From NCBI RefSeq assembly GCF_900156285.1, contig NZ_FTNC01000005.1, positions 98,652-162,651 on the forward strand: a DNA stretch of 64,000 nt. The letters run 5' to 3'. Under the pieces are notes generated by a model. It made no database searches. It was not told the origin of the DNA and saw only the letters and a list, made by a program, of their open reading frames with translations. This DNA comes from Halanaerobium kushneri. GTDB taxonomy: Bacteria > Bacillota > Halanaerobiia > Halanaerobiales > Halanaerobiaceae. The position numbers and the translations under genes were made by a program. Of the stretch, positions 8,145-17,431 are shown one piece after another (positions within the stretch are counted from its first letter, which is position 1; the number at the start of each line of letters is the position of its first letter).

Positions 8145-8747
8145 ATGATTAAAAATATAGTATTTGATCTGGGAAATGTTCTGCTTGATTTTAAACCTGA
8201 TCTTTATTTAGGAGAACTGGGTTACAGTGAACAAATAAAGTCACAACTTATGTCAGAGATTTTCGCAAGCGAAGAATGGCTGCAGCTTGACCGGGGAACT
8301 ATTACTCAAAAACAGGCAGTAGAAAAATGGCAGCAGCGAAATCCTGAAATTAAAAATTTGATTGCAGATGTTATGGAGGGTTGGGAAAGAATTCTGACTT
8401 TGAAAGAAGACACTCTGAAAATCATAAAGTCTCTGGCACAACAAAAGTACAATTTATATATATTATCTAACTTTCAGAAAAAGGCCTTTGATTATATCAG
8501 CAGCGAATATGATTTTTTTAAGTATTTTGATGGACAGGTGATTTCGGCAGAAATTGGAATGATTAAACCTGAGGCTGAAATCTATGAACATCTTTTAGAT
8601 AAATTTGATCTAAAAGCATCACAGACATTGTTTATTGATGATTCTAAACCAAATATTAAAGCAGCACTTAAAAAGGGAATTAGGGTCATTCATTTTACTG
8701 ATGCTGAAAATTTAAAAGAAGAATTAAAATTATACCTCAGGGAGTGA
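8145..8747 (+). CDS. HAD-family phosphatase (YihX-like)
   Basis: A 200-residue haloacid-dehalogenase-type hydrolase. Motif I is VFDLGNVLLDF (residues 5-15), with the DLGNV form seen in the YihX sugar-phosphatase group. Motif II is LYILSNF, the lysine lies near MIKPEAEIYEHLL, and motif IV is LFIDDSKPNI. Known YihX acts on alpha-glucose 1-phosphate, but HAD specificity is hard to predict. The ATG at 8145 follows GGAGG. The stop overlaps the start region of the next gene, so it may be translated with the phosphate transport genes. Confidence 0.85.
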   Translation: MIKNIVFDLGNVLLDFKPDLYLGELGYSEQIKSQLMSEIFASEEWLQLDRGTITQKQAVEKWQQRNPEIKNLIADVMEGWERILTLKEDTLKIIKSLAQQKYNLYILSNFQKKAFDYISSEYDFFKYFDGQVISAEIGMIKPEAEIYEHLLDKFDLKASQTLFIDDSKPNIKAALKKGIRVIHFTDAENLKEELKLYLRE

Positions 8748-8752
8748 CAATT

Positions 8753-9409
8753 ATGCCTCACATTTTATTTGGCCGTTCCAGAGAACTGGAAATTGAAATT
8801 ACAGAATATTTAGATCTTGTTAATCGAGGGGCTCTGACTTTTAAAAGAGATTTGAAAAGGTATATCCAGAAAGATTTTAATCTTTTTGAGGAATCTCTAA
8901 CTGATATTAAAAAGATTGAAAATAATGCGGATGAGCATCAAAAAGATATTAAATATAAGTTATATAAATATATGTTGATTCCGGAATCAAGGGCTGATGT
9001 TTTGAATATTATTGAAGAAATTGATACAATAACTGACCTGGCAAAGGAAGTTATTTATGAGATCTCTATTGAAAAACCAGTGATTCCAGAAGAATTAGAA
9101 AGTGATTTTTTAGAACTTGTAGAAAATAGTTCTGAGGCAGTAGATATGCTGGTTAAATCAGTTCGAGCTTTTTTTGAAGAGATTTCTCAGGTTAATGATT
9201 ATGTAAATAAGGTACATTTTTATGAGCATCAGGCAGACAAAAATGAGGAACGACTAAAAAGAAAAATATTCTCTGATCAATGCAAGGAGATTGATATTGC
9301 CTATAAGCTGCAGCTACGATATTTTATTGAAGAAATTGCTGCTTTATCTGACCAGGCAGAAATGGTAAGTGAAGATGTTTCTGTGGCAGCTGTTAAGAGA
9401 AGAATTTAA
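8753..9409 (+). CDS. DUF47 phosphate-transport accessory protein (PhoU-like)
   Basis: A 218-residue all-helical protein of the DUF47/PhoU-like family. Members sit next to Pit transporters and are thought to modulate phosphate uptake. Features include ITEYLDLVNRGALTF near the N-terminus and HEQADKNE-like metal-binding helices (YEHQADKNEERLKR) in the second half. The start chosen is ATG 8753, about nine bases after GGGAG. The GTG at 8744 would overlap the ribosome site. It lies 23 bases before the Pit gene, so the two form one operon. Confidence 0.88.
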   Translation: MPHILFGRSRELEIEITEYLDLVNRGALTFKRDLKRYIQKDFNLFEESLTDIKKIENNADEHQKDIKYKLYKYMLIPESRADVLNIIEEIDTITDLAKEVIYEISIEKPVIPEELESDFLELVENSSEAVDMLVKSVRAFFEEISQVNDYVNKVHFYEHQADKNEERLKRKIFSDQCKEIDIAYKLQLRYFIEEIAALSDQAEMVSEDVSVAAVKRRI

Positions 9410-9432
9410 ACTAGTAAATGGTGGTGTGAAAA

Positions 9433-10476
9433 ATGATTGAAGTTATTATCTATCTCTCCAGTGGTCTATTTTTAGGCTGGTCATTAGGTGCCAATGATGC
9501 GGCAAATATTTTTGGAACCGCGGTGGGCAGCAGGATGCTTAAATTTTCAACAGCTGCTTTAATCATGACAGTATTTGTAATTTTGGGTTCAGTAGTCAGT
9601 GGTGCGGGGGCTTCAAATACTCTTGGAGCTCTGGGACAGGTTGGGACCCTACCGGCAGCATTTGTAGTTGCTTTTGCAGCAGCAGTTGCAGTTTCCTGGA
9701 TGACAAAATTGAGTTTGCCAGTGTCTACATCTCATTCGATCGTTGGAGGAATAATAGGCTGGAATCTTTATTCCGGTTTTGCAACTGATCTCAGTGTGTT
9801 AAGGGAAATAGTTGGTGCCTGGATATTTTCTCCAGTACTTTCGGCTTTTTTTGCTGTGATTTTATATTTTATCTTCAAAAAATGGCTCAATAATGCTAAA
9901 ATTCATCTTTTGCAGCTTGATTTTTATACCCGCTGGGGATTATTAATTGTAGGTGCTTTTGGAGCTTATTCTCTCGGGGCTAATAATATTGCTAATGTAA
10001 TGGGAGTTTTTACTGGAATTATGAATATTCCGGATTATAATTTGGGTATCTTTACTTTTAGTGGGGCCCAGCAATTATTTTTGCTTGGGGGTATTGCTAT
10101 CTCGGTGGGAGTAGTTACTTATTCAAAAAAAGTTATGCTAACTGTTGGCTCGAATATTATGGATATTTCACCTGTAGGAGCTTTTATTGTAGTACTGGCA
10201 AGTTCAACTACTCTTTTTATTTTCGCTTCAGCCAGTCTTAAAAATTTTCTGATTATGCTTGGCCTACCTTCTTTACCACTGGTACCAGTATCAAGTTCTC
10301 AGGCAGTTGTGGGAGCCGTACTGGGACTGGGTCTCGCTAAAGGTGGTCGAAATATTAATTTTAAATTACTCGGTAAAATTGGTGCTGGTTGGGTATTGAC
10401 TCCAATTACAGCTGCAGTGATTTCATTTTTCTTACTGTTTTTTATGCAGAATGTCTTTATCAGGTCAGTAGTTTAA
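9433..10476 (+). CDS. pit: Inorganic phosphate transporter, PiT family
   Basis: A 347-residue membrane protein with about ten hydrophobic segments. It has the two inverted PiT signature repeats: GANDAANIFGTAVGS near residue 20 and SLGANNIANVMGVF near residue 180. Other conserved parts are LPVSTSHSIVGGIIG and VPVSSSQAVVGAVLG. PiT proteins take up metal-phosphate with H+ or Na+; coupling to Na+ would suit a halophile but is not shown by the sequence. GTG or ATG choice is not in doubt: ATG 9433 follows TGGTGTG. It is in an operon with the DUF47 protein. Confidence 0.93.
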   Translation: MIEVIIYLSSGLFLGWSLGANDAANIFGTAVGSRMLKFSTAALIMTVFVILGSVVSGAGASNTLGALGQVGTLPAAFVVAFAAAVAVSWMTKLSLPVSTSHSIVGGIIGWNLYSGFATDLSVLREIVGAWIFSPVLSAFFAVILYFIFKKWLNNAKIHLLQLDFYTRWGLLIVGAFGAYSLGANNIANVMGVFTGIMNIPDYNLGIFTFSGAQQLFLLGGIAISVGVVTYSKKVMLTVGSNIMDISPVGAFIVVLASSTTLFIFASASLKNFLIMLGLPSLPLVPVSSSQAVVGAVLGLGLAKGGRNINFKLLGKIGAGWVLTPITAAVISFFLLFFMQNVFIRSVV

Positions 10477-10556
10477 AATTACGGTTTAGCTGCTGATATT
10501 TTCAGTAACTTAGATTATAATATCGATAAGATAATAAGATTTAAAGAGGTGATTAA

Positions 10557-11900
10557 ATGTTTGAAGATATTCAGCTGGAAAATTATCTGCAGCTGATAAT
10601 TGATAAAATACAGAATAATCTTTTGGTCTGGGCAAACTTAATTGAACTAATCATTTTTGCTGCAATTACTGTAAGTGCATTTTTCATATCTAAATTTTTA
10701 TATAGTCATGTTGATGATTTGCTGGGAAAAATTAATGCTTTAAAAGAACGCAAAAAAATAAGGATTCTTGATAAATTATTATTTCCTTTAGTTTTAATGA
10801 TTTTAATTGGTCTTTATTATGTTATTGCGGCAGCCTTTAATTTACCATTTGTGATTATCAGTATCTTTGGTAATTTAGTTTCTGCCTGGTTAATAGTTAA
10901 AGCGATTAGTTTGTTTTTTCCCCGGAATAAAATGTTTCGTTTTTTATCATTTTTAATCTGGATAATTGCAGCTTTAAGGATTCTAAATATTTATCAGGAA
11001 ACTCTAAACTTACTTGACAGTCTTGCTTTTAACAGTGGTAACTTAAGAATCTCTCTGCTGCTTATTATTAAAGCCATTATTATTTTTAGTATCTTATTCT
11101 GGTTGGCTGGTAAAGTCAGCAGGATTGTTACTTCCAGAATTGACAGCAGTGATGGTTTAACACCTTCGATTAAAGTGCTTTTGAATAAGATTTCCAAGTT
11201 TTTAATTTTCACATCTGCTGTTTTATTTACTCTGAGTGCTGTAGGAATAGACTTAAGTGCCTTTGCCTTCCTTGGTGGTGCTATTGGTGTTGGTCTTGGT
11301 TTTGGACTACAGAAAATAGTTTCCAATTTTATTAGTGGAATAATTATTCTCGTTGACAAATCAATTAAGCCTGGAGATGTTGTAGAAATAGGAAATGTAT
11401 ATGGATGGGTTAGAAAACTTGATACCCGTTTTGTTTCTGTAGTAACAAGATCTGGAAAGGAATACTTAATTCCAAATGAAGATTTTATTACTAAAGAAGT
11501 TATAAACTGGTCTTACAGTGATGAGCTGGTCCGGGTTGAGGCAGAGGTTGGAGTTTCTTATAATAGTGATTTAAGACAGGTTGAAAAACTAATGATGCAA
11601 GCTATAGAAGAGAAGGATAGAATTTTAAGTGATCCGGCCCCCAATGTTCTTTTAATGGGCTTTGGAGATAGTTCGGTGAATTTTGAACTTCGTTTTTGGA
11701 TCAGTGATCCCCGAAATGGAATTCAGAATATTAGAAGTGAAATTTTAATGTCAATCTGGGATAACTTTAAAGAACATGATATTGAAATTCCATTTCCTCA
11801 ACAGGATTATCATCTGCGGTCACTTCCGGAAGATGTAAATGAATATTTAAAATCACAATTTAAAGAAAAAAATGCAAATAAGGAGGCTAACTATGAGTAA
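10557..11900 (+). CDS. Small-conductance mechanosensitive channel (MscS family)
   Basis: A 447-residue membrane protein. Several N-terminal hydrophobic helices (about residues 20-215) precede the pore-lining helix with the glycine-rich pattern FLGGAIGVGLGFGLQKI. Next comes the beta-domain motif NFISGIIILVDKSIKPGDVV and VTRSGKEYLIPNEDF. The C-terminal soluble domain is complete. Such channels release solutes during hypo-osmotic shock, fitting a halophile. The ATG at 10557 follows AGAGGTG. Its end overlaps the next gene by eight bases. Confidence 0.92.
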   Translation: MFEDIQLENYLQLIIDKIQNNLLVWANLIELIIFAAITVSAFFISKFLYSHVDDLLGKINALKERKKIRILDKLLFPLVLMILIGLYYVIAAAFNLPFVIISIFGNLVSAWLIVKAISLFFPRNKMFRFLSFLIWIIAALRILNIYQETLNLLDSLAFNSGNLRISLLLIIKAIIIFSILFWLAGKVSRIVTSRIDSSDGLTPSIKVLLNKISKFLIFTSAVLFTLSAVGIDLSAFAFLGGAIGVGLGFGLQKIVSNFISGIIILVDKSIKPGDVVEIGNVYGWVRKLDTRFVSVVTRSGKEYLIPNEDFITKEVINWSYSDELVRVEAEVGVSYNSDLRQVEKLMMQAIEEKDRILSDPAPNVLLMGFGDSSVNFELRFWISDPRNGIQNIRSEILMSIWDNFKEHDIEIPFPQQDYHLRSLPEDVNEYLKSQFKEKNANKEANYE

Positions 11901-12438
11901 AATTTTAATTCCTTTAGCAGCTGGTTTCGAAGAAATTGAAGCAGTGACAAATATTGATGTTTTAAGAAGAGCAGGAATGGATGTAATTACTGCTGGAATT
12001 GGTAGTAAGCAGATTGAAGGTGATCATGGTATTAAGATAGAGACAGATACAGAAATATCAGAGTTAAGTGCTGATGATATCTCTGCTGTCGTTTTACCAG
12101 GAGGAATGCCTGGAGCAGCAAATTTAAGAAATAGCGCTGAGCTTTTAAAATTAATTAGAGCAGTTAATGATAAAGGAAATCTATGTGCGGCAGTCTGTGC
12201 TGCTCCAATTGTGTTGGAGGCAGCGGGGATTCTGGAAGGGAAAAATGCAACTAGTTATCCCGGCTTTGGTGATCAAATGCAGTCAGCAAATTACCGAGAA
12301 GAAAGAGTAGTAATTGATGATAATATAATCACCGGCAGAGGCCCGGGAGTAGCAATGGAATTTGCGTTAACTATAGTGGAATATCTGCTGAATGGAAAAG
12401 AGCGAGTGGAGCTAGAAAAAGCAATGCTGGTTAAATAA
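11893..12438 (+). CDS. DJ-1/PfpI family protein (YajL-like)
   Basis: A 181-residue flavodoxin-like protein. The nucleophile-elbow cysteine lies in CAAVCAAPIVL near residue 105, and the conserved early glutamate lies in GFEEIEAV. Family members are linked to stress protection and glyoxal detoxification; the exact activity is debated. The start ATG 11893 is preceded by AGGAGG, so the longer upstream start was rejected. It overlaps the end of the MscS gene by eight bases, indicating translational coupling. Confidence 0.9.
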   Translation: MSKILIPLAAGFEEIEAVTNIDVLRRAGMDVITAGIGSKQIEGDHGIKIETDTEISELSADDISAVVLPGGMPGAANLRNSAELLKLIRAVNDKGNLCAAVCAAPIVLEAAGILEGKNATSYPGFGDQMQSANYREERVVIDDNIITGRGPGVAMEFALTIVEYLLNGKERVELEKAMLVK

Positions 12439-12447
12439 GAAGATTTA

Positions 12448-12490
12448 ATTAATACATCTCCCCCTTTTGAAAAGGGGGAGATGTATTAAT
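12448..12490. terminator. Perfect 43-base palindrome, probable terminator
   Basis: A 21-base arm (12448-12468), a single G, and an exactly complementary 21-base arm (12470-12490). The core is CCCCCTTTT-G-AAAAGGGGG. No T-run follows on the plus strand, unlike a standard terminator. It sits between the DJ-1 gene and the formate dehydrogenase operon and could act as terminator in either direction or as an mRNA end-protecting hairpin. Confidence 0.7.
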
Positions 12491-12583
12491 AGTGACTATT
12501 TTAAAACAGTTTTTGCTGTGAGCGAAAATTTTTATCTAACAAAAAAGTTAGAAGATTAAAAAAATGAGTTAAGGGGGAGTAAA

Positions 12584-13042
12584 ATGGCAGTAATTAAATT
12601 GAGTGCACTTGATCATATTTTTGAAAAATATGAAGAGAAAAAAGGTAATTTGATCCCTGTCCTCCATGATATTCAGGAAGAAATAGGTTATCTTCCGGTT
12701 GAAGTTCAGCGCTATGCCAGTAAAAAGCTGGGAGTTGCTATGAGTAAAATTTATGGAGTTATAAGTTTTTATTCTTTTTTTACTACAGAACCCAAAGGTG
12801 AGCATACAATTGGTGTCTGTATGGGAACAGCCTGCTATGTTAAAGGGGCAGAAGATATTTTAAATAGACTAAAAGAAGAATTAGAAATTGAGACAGGCCA
12901 GACAACTGCTGATAATAAATTTACGATGACTGTAACTCGCTGTCTGGGGACCTGCAGTATGGCGCCAGTAATTATGATTGATGAACAGGTACATGGTAAT
13001 CTTACAGCAGCAAAAATTCCAGAAGTAATTAATAAATATTAA
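12584..13042 (+). CDS. NuoE-like [2Fe-2S] subunit of formate dehydrogenase complex
   Basis: A 152-residue thioredoxin-fold ferredoxin subunit like the 24 kDa subunit of complex I. Two cysteine pairs bind a [2Fe-2S] cluster: MGTACYVKGAEDI with its preceding cysteine (CMGTAC), and TRCLGTCSMAPV. In NAD-linked hydrogenases and formate dehydrogenases this subunit passes electrons within the diaphorase. The ATG at 12584 follows GGGGGAG. The next gene is 16 bases away and encodes the NuoF-like partner. Confidence 0.92.
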   Translation: MAVIKLSALDHIFEKYEEKKGNLIPVLHDIQEEIGYLPVEVQRYASKKLGVAMSKIYGVISFYSFFTTEPKGEHTIGVCMGTACYVKGAEDILNRLKEELEIETGQTTADNKFTMTVTRCLGTCSMAPVIMIDEQVHGNLTAAKIPEVINKY

Positions 13043-13058
13043 TAATTGAGGTGTAAAA

Positions 13059-14660
13059 ATGGCAAAAAAAGAAATTTTAATCTGTGCCGGGACTGCCTGT
13101 TTATCTGCCGGAGCAGAGGAGATCAAAGATAGGTTTGAAGAAGAAATAAAAAAACTTAATTTAACTGAAGATTATGAAATAAAAACAGTGATCAGTAATA
13201 CAGGTTGTATAGGCCCCTGTAGTTTGGGACCAATTGCGATAATAAAAGATGACAGTACATTTTACGGCCATTTAAAGACAGAAAATGTGGAAAGAATTGT
13301 TCGAGAACACCTGCTGCAAGGTAAAATTGTTGAAGATTTATTAACCGAAGAAAACGGAGAAAAGATAGAAGATTTTAAGGAAATCCGTTTTATGAAAAAA
13401 CAGAAGCGAATTGCTTTAAGAAACACAGGGATTATCGATCCCAATAAAATTGAAGAATATATTGAAAGAGACGGTTATCAGGCCTTGAAATCTGTCTTGA
13501 ATAACTTAACTCCTCTGGAAGTAATTGAAGAAATTAAAAATTCGGGGCTTAGAGGAAGAGGGGGCGCAGGTTTTCCCACCGGTATGAAGTGGAGTTTTGC
13601 CCATCAGGCAGAAGGGGAACAAAAATATATAATCTGTAATGCAGATGAGGGTGATCCGGGTGCTTTTATGGATCGCAGTATTTTGGAAGGTGATCCCCAT
13701 AGTATAATTGAAGCAATGATCATTGCAGGTTATGCAATTGGAGCAGAACAGGGATATGTTTATGTTAGAGCAGAATATCCGCTGGCAGTTAAGAATTTAA
13801 AAATAGCAATTAGGGCAGCAGAAAACAATGGCTATCTGGGCAGCAATATTTATGGAAGTGATTTTTCATTTAATCTGGAAGTAAGAGTAGGAGCAGGCGC
13901 CTTTGTTTGTGGAGAAGAGACAGCACTTATTGCTTCTATAGAAGGCAAAAGAGGTCAGCCTTCAACTAAACCACCCTACCCTGCTAATTCTGGCTTATGG
14001 GGAAAGCCAACTGTGATCAATAATGTAGAGACACTGGCCAATATTGTACCAATTATTAATCAGGGTAGTGATTGGTTTAGCAGTATTGGTACTGAAAAAA
14101 GTAAAGGAACAAAAGTATTTGCAGTGGCTGGTGATGTTAAAAATACAGGCTTAGTGGAAGTACCAATGGGCACAACTCTCCGGGAAATAATTTTTGATAT
14201 TGCTGGTGGAATTGCTGAGGATAAAGGTTTTAAAGCAGCTCAAATCGGTGGACCTTCTGGAGGTACAATTCCTAAAGAATATCTAGATTTACAAATAGAT
14301 TATGAGTCAGTCAAAAAAGTAGGAGCCATAGTTGGCTCTGGTGGTTTAGTAATTATGGATGAGGATAATTCAATGGTTGATGTGGCAAGATTTTTTCTGG
14401 AATTTACTGAAGATGAATCCTGTGGTAAGTGTACTCCCTGTCGGGTGGGTACAAAGAGGATGCTTGATATTCTGGAGAAAATACTGGAGGGTAAAGGAAG
14501 ACGTCAGGATCTCGATAAATTAGAAAAGCTGGGAAATACAATTAAGGAAACCTCCCTCTGTGGACTGGGACAGACTGCTCCCAATCCGGTTTTAAGTACT
14601 CTTAAATATTTTAGAGAAGAATACGAAACACTAATTAAGCAAGCAGAGGAGGTAAATTAA
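13059..14660 (+). CDS. NuoF-like NADH-binding flavoprotein subunit
   Basis: A 533-residue diaphorase subunit. Residues 1-100 form an extra thioredoxin-like domain with cysteines in CAGTACLSAG and TGCIGPCSLGP. The NADH/FMN core has GRGGAGFPTGMKW and NADEGDPGAFMDR. The [4Fe-4S] ligands are in ESCGKCTPCRVGT and the later SLCGLGQ. The two-cluster ferredoxin tail often found in electron-bifurcating HydB/HylB proteins is absent; the sequence stops soon after NPVLSTL. It would take electrons to or from NAD(P). It is in the middle of a three-gene operon. Confidence 0.93.
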   Translation: MAKKEILICAGTACLSAGAEEIKDRFEEEIKKLNLTEDYEIKTVISNTGCIGPCSLGPIAIIKDDSTFYGHLKTENVERIVREHLLQGKIVEDLLTEENGEKIEDFKEIRFMKKQKRIALRNTGIIDPNKIEEYIERDGYQALKSVLNNLTPLEVIEEIKNSGLRGRGGAGFPTGMKWSFAHQAEGEQKYIICNADEGDPGAFMDRSILEGDPHSIIEAMIIAGYAIGAEQGYVYVRAEYPLAVKNLKIAIRAAENNGYLGSNIYGSDFSFNLEVRVGAGAFVCGEETALIASIEGKRGQPSTKPPYPANSGLWGKPTVINNVETLANIVPIINQGSDWFSSIGTEKSKGTKVFAVAGDVKNTGLVEVPMGTTLREIIFDIAGGIAEDKGFKAAQIGGPSGGTIPKEYLDLQIDYESVKKVGAIVGSGGLVIMDEDNSMVDVARFFLEFTEDESCGKCTPCRVGTKRMLDILEKILEGKGRRQDLDKLEKLGNTIKETSLCGLGQTAPNPVLSTLKYFREEYETLIKQAEEVN

Positions 14661-17369
14661 ATAGTGGAAATTATTATAGATAACAAAAAAATTGAAGTTG
14701 ATAAAGGTAAAACAGTTCTGGAAGCTGCTAAAGAAAATGGAATTGTAATTCCAACTCTCTGCCACAGCTCTTTTTTAGAAGATGTTGGTGCCTGCAGAAT
14801 GTGTTTAATTGAAGACCTTGCTGACGGAAAACTAAAAACTTCCTGTACAACTGAGGTAAAAGAAGGGATGGAAGTTTTAACCAAAAGCGAACGAGTAGAA
14901 GATTCACGCCGGACAATCCTTGACTTATTAATTTCAGATCATCCCTTAGACTGCATGACCTGTGAGGCAGGTGGAAACTGTATCCTTCAGGACTTAGCCT
15001 ATCATTATGGTATTGAGCGATCTTCGTATGGTGCAAAAGTTGAAAGACGTTTTGAAATTGAAAGAAACAATGAATTTATTGAGCTGGATCCTGATAAATG
15101 TATTTTATGCGGTAAATGTATCAGAGTTGATCAGGATATTCAGTGTTCAGATGCTATAGATTTTGTTGACAGAGGTTTTCAGACTAAAGTTGGGGCAGCT
15201 AATGATGAGGGATTGGGTGGGGAAGATTCGACCTGCGTTTTCTGCGGTCAGTGTGTAGAGCTTTGTCCAACCGGAGCTTTAAGCTATATCCCTTCTCAAA
15301 ATAAAGGTAGAGAATATGATTTTGAAAAGACTGTTACAACCTGTCCTTACTGTGGAGTTGGCTGTCAGTTGGAGCTTAAAACCAGAGATAGAAAAGTTAT
15401 AGAAGTAGGTTCAGTCTATAGAGAAGGAACTCCCAATCCTTATGGTGAAGCCTGTGTTAAGGGAAGATTTGGTTATGATTTTATTAATCATCCTGATCGG
15501 CTTAAGAAGCCGCTGATAAAAAGAAATGGTAGTTTTGAAGAGGCCGAATGGGAGGAAGCTCTGTCAATGGTGGCAGAAAGGCTGACGGAAATTAAAGATG
15601 AATATGGTGGAAGAGCTCTGGCAGGCTTGAGTTCTGCTAAATGCACAAATGAAGAAAATTATTTAATGCAGAAATTTATGCGAGCAGTAATCGGTACAAA
15701 TTCTGTTGACCACTGTGCCAGGTTATGTCATGCTTCAACTGTTGCCGGTCTAGTTAAGGCTTTTGGTTCAGGAGCGATGACCAATTCGATTGCTGAAATT
15801 GAAGGTTCAGACGTGATATTTGTAATTGGCTCCAATCCAACAGAAAATCATCCGGTAATCGGCAGTAAGATGAAAAAAGCTCAAAAACAGGGGACAAAAT
15901 TAATAGTCGCTGATCCTCGTCAGATTGAACTTTCATCGCTGGCAGAAGTAGCTATCCAACACCGGCCCGGTACAGATGTAGCATTACTCAATGGTCTGAT
16001 TCATGTAATTATTGATGAAGGGCTGGCCGACCAGAAATTTATTGAAGAACGAACTGAAAACTATGAATATCTAGCTTCAGTGGTTGAAGATTATACACCT
16101 GAAAAAGTTGAAGAGATCACAGGGGTTGAGGCAGTTAAAATTAAAAAAGCAGCCAGACTCTACGCTGAGGCAGATAAAGCAGCAATTTATTTTGCCATGG
16201 GAATCACCCAGCACAGAACGGGTACAGATAATGTATTATCAGTTGCCAATTTAGCACTTTTGACAGGAAATGTTGGTAGAGAAAGTACTGGAGTTAATCC
16301 ACTCAGAGGTCAGAATAATGTTCAGGGAGCCTGTGATTTGGGTGCTCTTTCAAATGTTTATCCAGGTTATCAATCAGTAGAGGATCCTGAGATCAAAGAA
16401 AAGTTTGCCCGTGCCTGGGAGACAGAAGAACTCTCAGAAGAAGTTGGTTTAACTGTTGTTGAAATTTTTAAGCAGGCCGGAAAAGAGATTAAAGGACTCT
16501 ATATTATAGGCGAAAACCCGGTGATTTCTGATCCAGATCAGCGGCATATAGAAGAGTCTCTTGATAAACTTGATTTTCTGGTTGTAGAAGATATATTTTT
16601 GACGGAGACTGCTAAATTTGCTGATGTTGTGCTGCCGGCTGCCTGTTTTGCTGAAAAAGAAGGCACTTTTACCAATACTGAAAGAAGAATTCAAAAGGTT
16701 AATCAGGCAATTGAACCTCCTGGAGAGGCCAGAGCTGACTGGAAGATTATTTCCGAAATTTCAACTAGAATGGGTTACCAGATGAATTATGATTCTCCAG
16801 CAGAAATTATGGCAGAAATTGCAGAAGTAACTCCGATTTATGGCGGAATCTATGCTGATCGACTGGGAGATAAAGGTCTGCAGTGGCCCTGTAAAGACAG
16901 GGAGGATCCTGGAACTAAATTTTTACATCAGGGAGAATTTGCTCGGGGTAAGGGTAAATTTCATCCTGTAACTTATATCCCACCTGCTGAAGAGGTAGAT
17001 GAAGAATATGATTTTATCATGATGACCGGGAGAATGCTTTATCACTTCCATACTGGAACAATGACCAGAAATTCAGAACCAATTGATAAACATGAACCCG
17101 ATGCCTATCTGGAAATCAATGAAAAAGATGCTAAAAAGTTAAGAATTAAGGAGGGGGACCGAGTCAGAGTGACTTCTCGCCGGGGTGAGGTAGAAACCAA
17201 TGTCAGAATAGGAGAAAGAGTTCAGCCGGGCCAAATTTTTATGCCCTTCCATTATGCAGAAAGTCCGGCCAACAGACTGACAAATCCTGTTTTAGATCAG
17301 GATGCCAAAATACCGGAACTTAAAGTAACTGCGGTTAAGATTGAGAAAGTAAAAAGCAATAAAATTTGA
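14661..17369 (+). CDS. fdhA: Formate dehydrogenase catalytic subunit (Mo/W-bis-PGD)
   Basis: A roughly 900-residue molybdopterin enzyme with NuoG-type N-terminal clusters. A [2Fe-2S] domain has cysteines near 33, 44, 47 and 61. A His-Cys cluster region (DHPLDCMTCEAGGNC) and two [4Fe-4S] motifs (CILCGKCIRVDQ, CVFCGQCVELCPTGA) follow, then the catalytic domain (TCPYCGVGCQL, GSNPTENHPVIGSKM). The metal ligand is Cys at about residue 355 in DHCARLCHAS, aligning with selenocysteine of E. coli FdhF. It oxidises formate or reduces CO2. GTG 14664 or the ATA just before it could be the start; ATA is seven bases after GAGGAGGT. The ATA version gives MVEIIIDN. Confidence 0.93.
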   Translation: MVEIIIDNKKIEVDKGKTVLEAAKENGIVIPTLCHSSFLEDVGACRMCLIEDLADGKLKTSCTTEVKEGMEVLTKSERVEDSRRTILDLLISDHPLDCMTCEAGGNCILQDLAYHYGIERSSYGAKVERRFEIERNNEFIELDPDKCILCGKCIRVDQDIQCSDAIDFVDRGFQTKVGAANDEGLGGEDSTCVFCGQCVELCPTGALSYIPSQNKGREYDFEKTVTTCPYCGVGCQLELKTRDRKVIEVGSVYREGTPNPYGEACVKGRFGYDFINHPDRLKKPLIKRNGSFEEAEWEEALSMVAERLTEIKDEYGGRALAGLSSAKCTNEENYLMQKFMRAVIGTNSVDHCARLCHASTVAGLVKAFGSGAMTNSIAEIEGSDVIFVIGSNPTENHPVIGSKMKKAQKQGTKLIVADPRQIELSSLAEVAIQHRPGTDVALLNGLIHVIIDEGLADQKFIEERTENYEYLASVVEDYTPEKVEEITGVEAVKIKKAARLYAEADKAAIYFAMGITQHRTGTDNVLSVANLALLTGNVGRESTGVNPLRGQNNVQGACDLGALSNVYPGYQSVEDPEIKEKFARAWETEELSEEVGLTVVEIFKQAGKEIKGLYIIGENPVISDPDQRHIEESLDKLDFLVVEDIFLTETAKFADVVLPAACFAEKEGTFTNTERRIQKVNQAIEPPGEARADWKIISEISTRMGYQMNYDSPAEIMAEIAEVTPIYGGIYADRLGDKGLQWPCKDREDPGTKFLHQGEFARGKGKFHPVTYIPPAEEVDEEYDFIMMTGRMLYHFHTGTMTRNSEPIDKHEPDAYLEINEKDAKKLRIKEGDRVRVTSRRGEVETNVRIGERVQPGQIFMPFHYAESPANRLTNPVLDQDAKIPELKVTAVKIEKVKSNKI

Positions 17370-17377
17370 TAAGAAGA

Positions 17378-17412
17378 AAAATGCCACGCCAATAATACTG
17401 GTGTGGCATTTT
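17378..17412. terminator. Bidirectional terminator
   Basis: AAAATGCCACGCCA pairs with TGGTGTGGCATTTT over 14 bases with one G-U pair. It lies between the converging formate dehydrogenase operon and the XRE/HD-GYP gene and can serve both. Confidence 0.85.
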
Positions 17413-17431
17413 ATTTATAATAATTAAAAGA

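Noticed and set aside
8145..8747. HAD protein as the missing sucrose-phosphate phosphatase
   Set aside because: Its motifs are of the YihX type, not of the sucrose-phosphatase (Cof-like) type, and it is 13 kb from sps.
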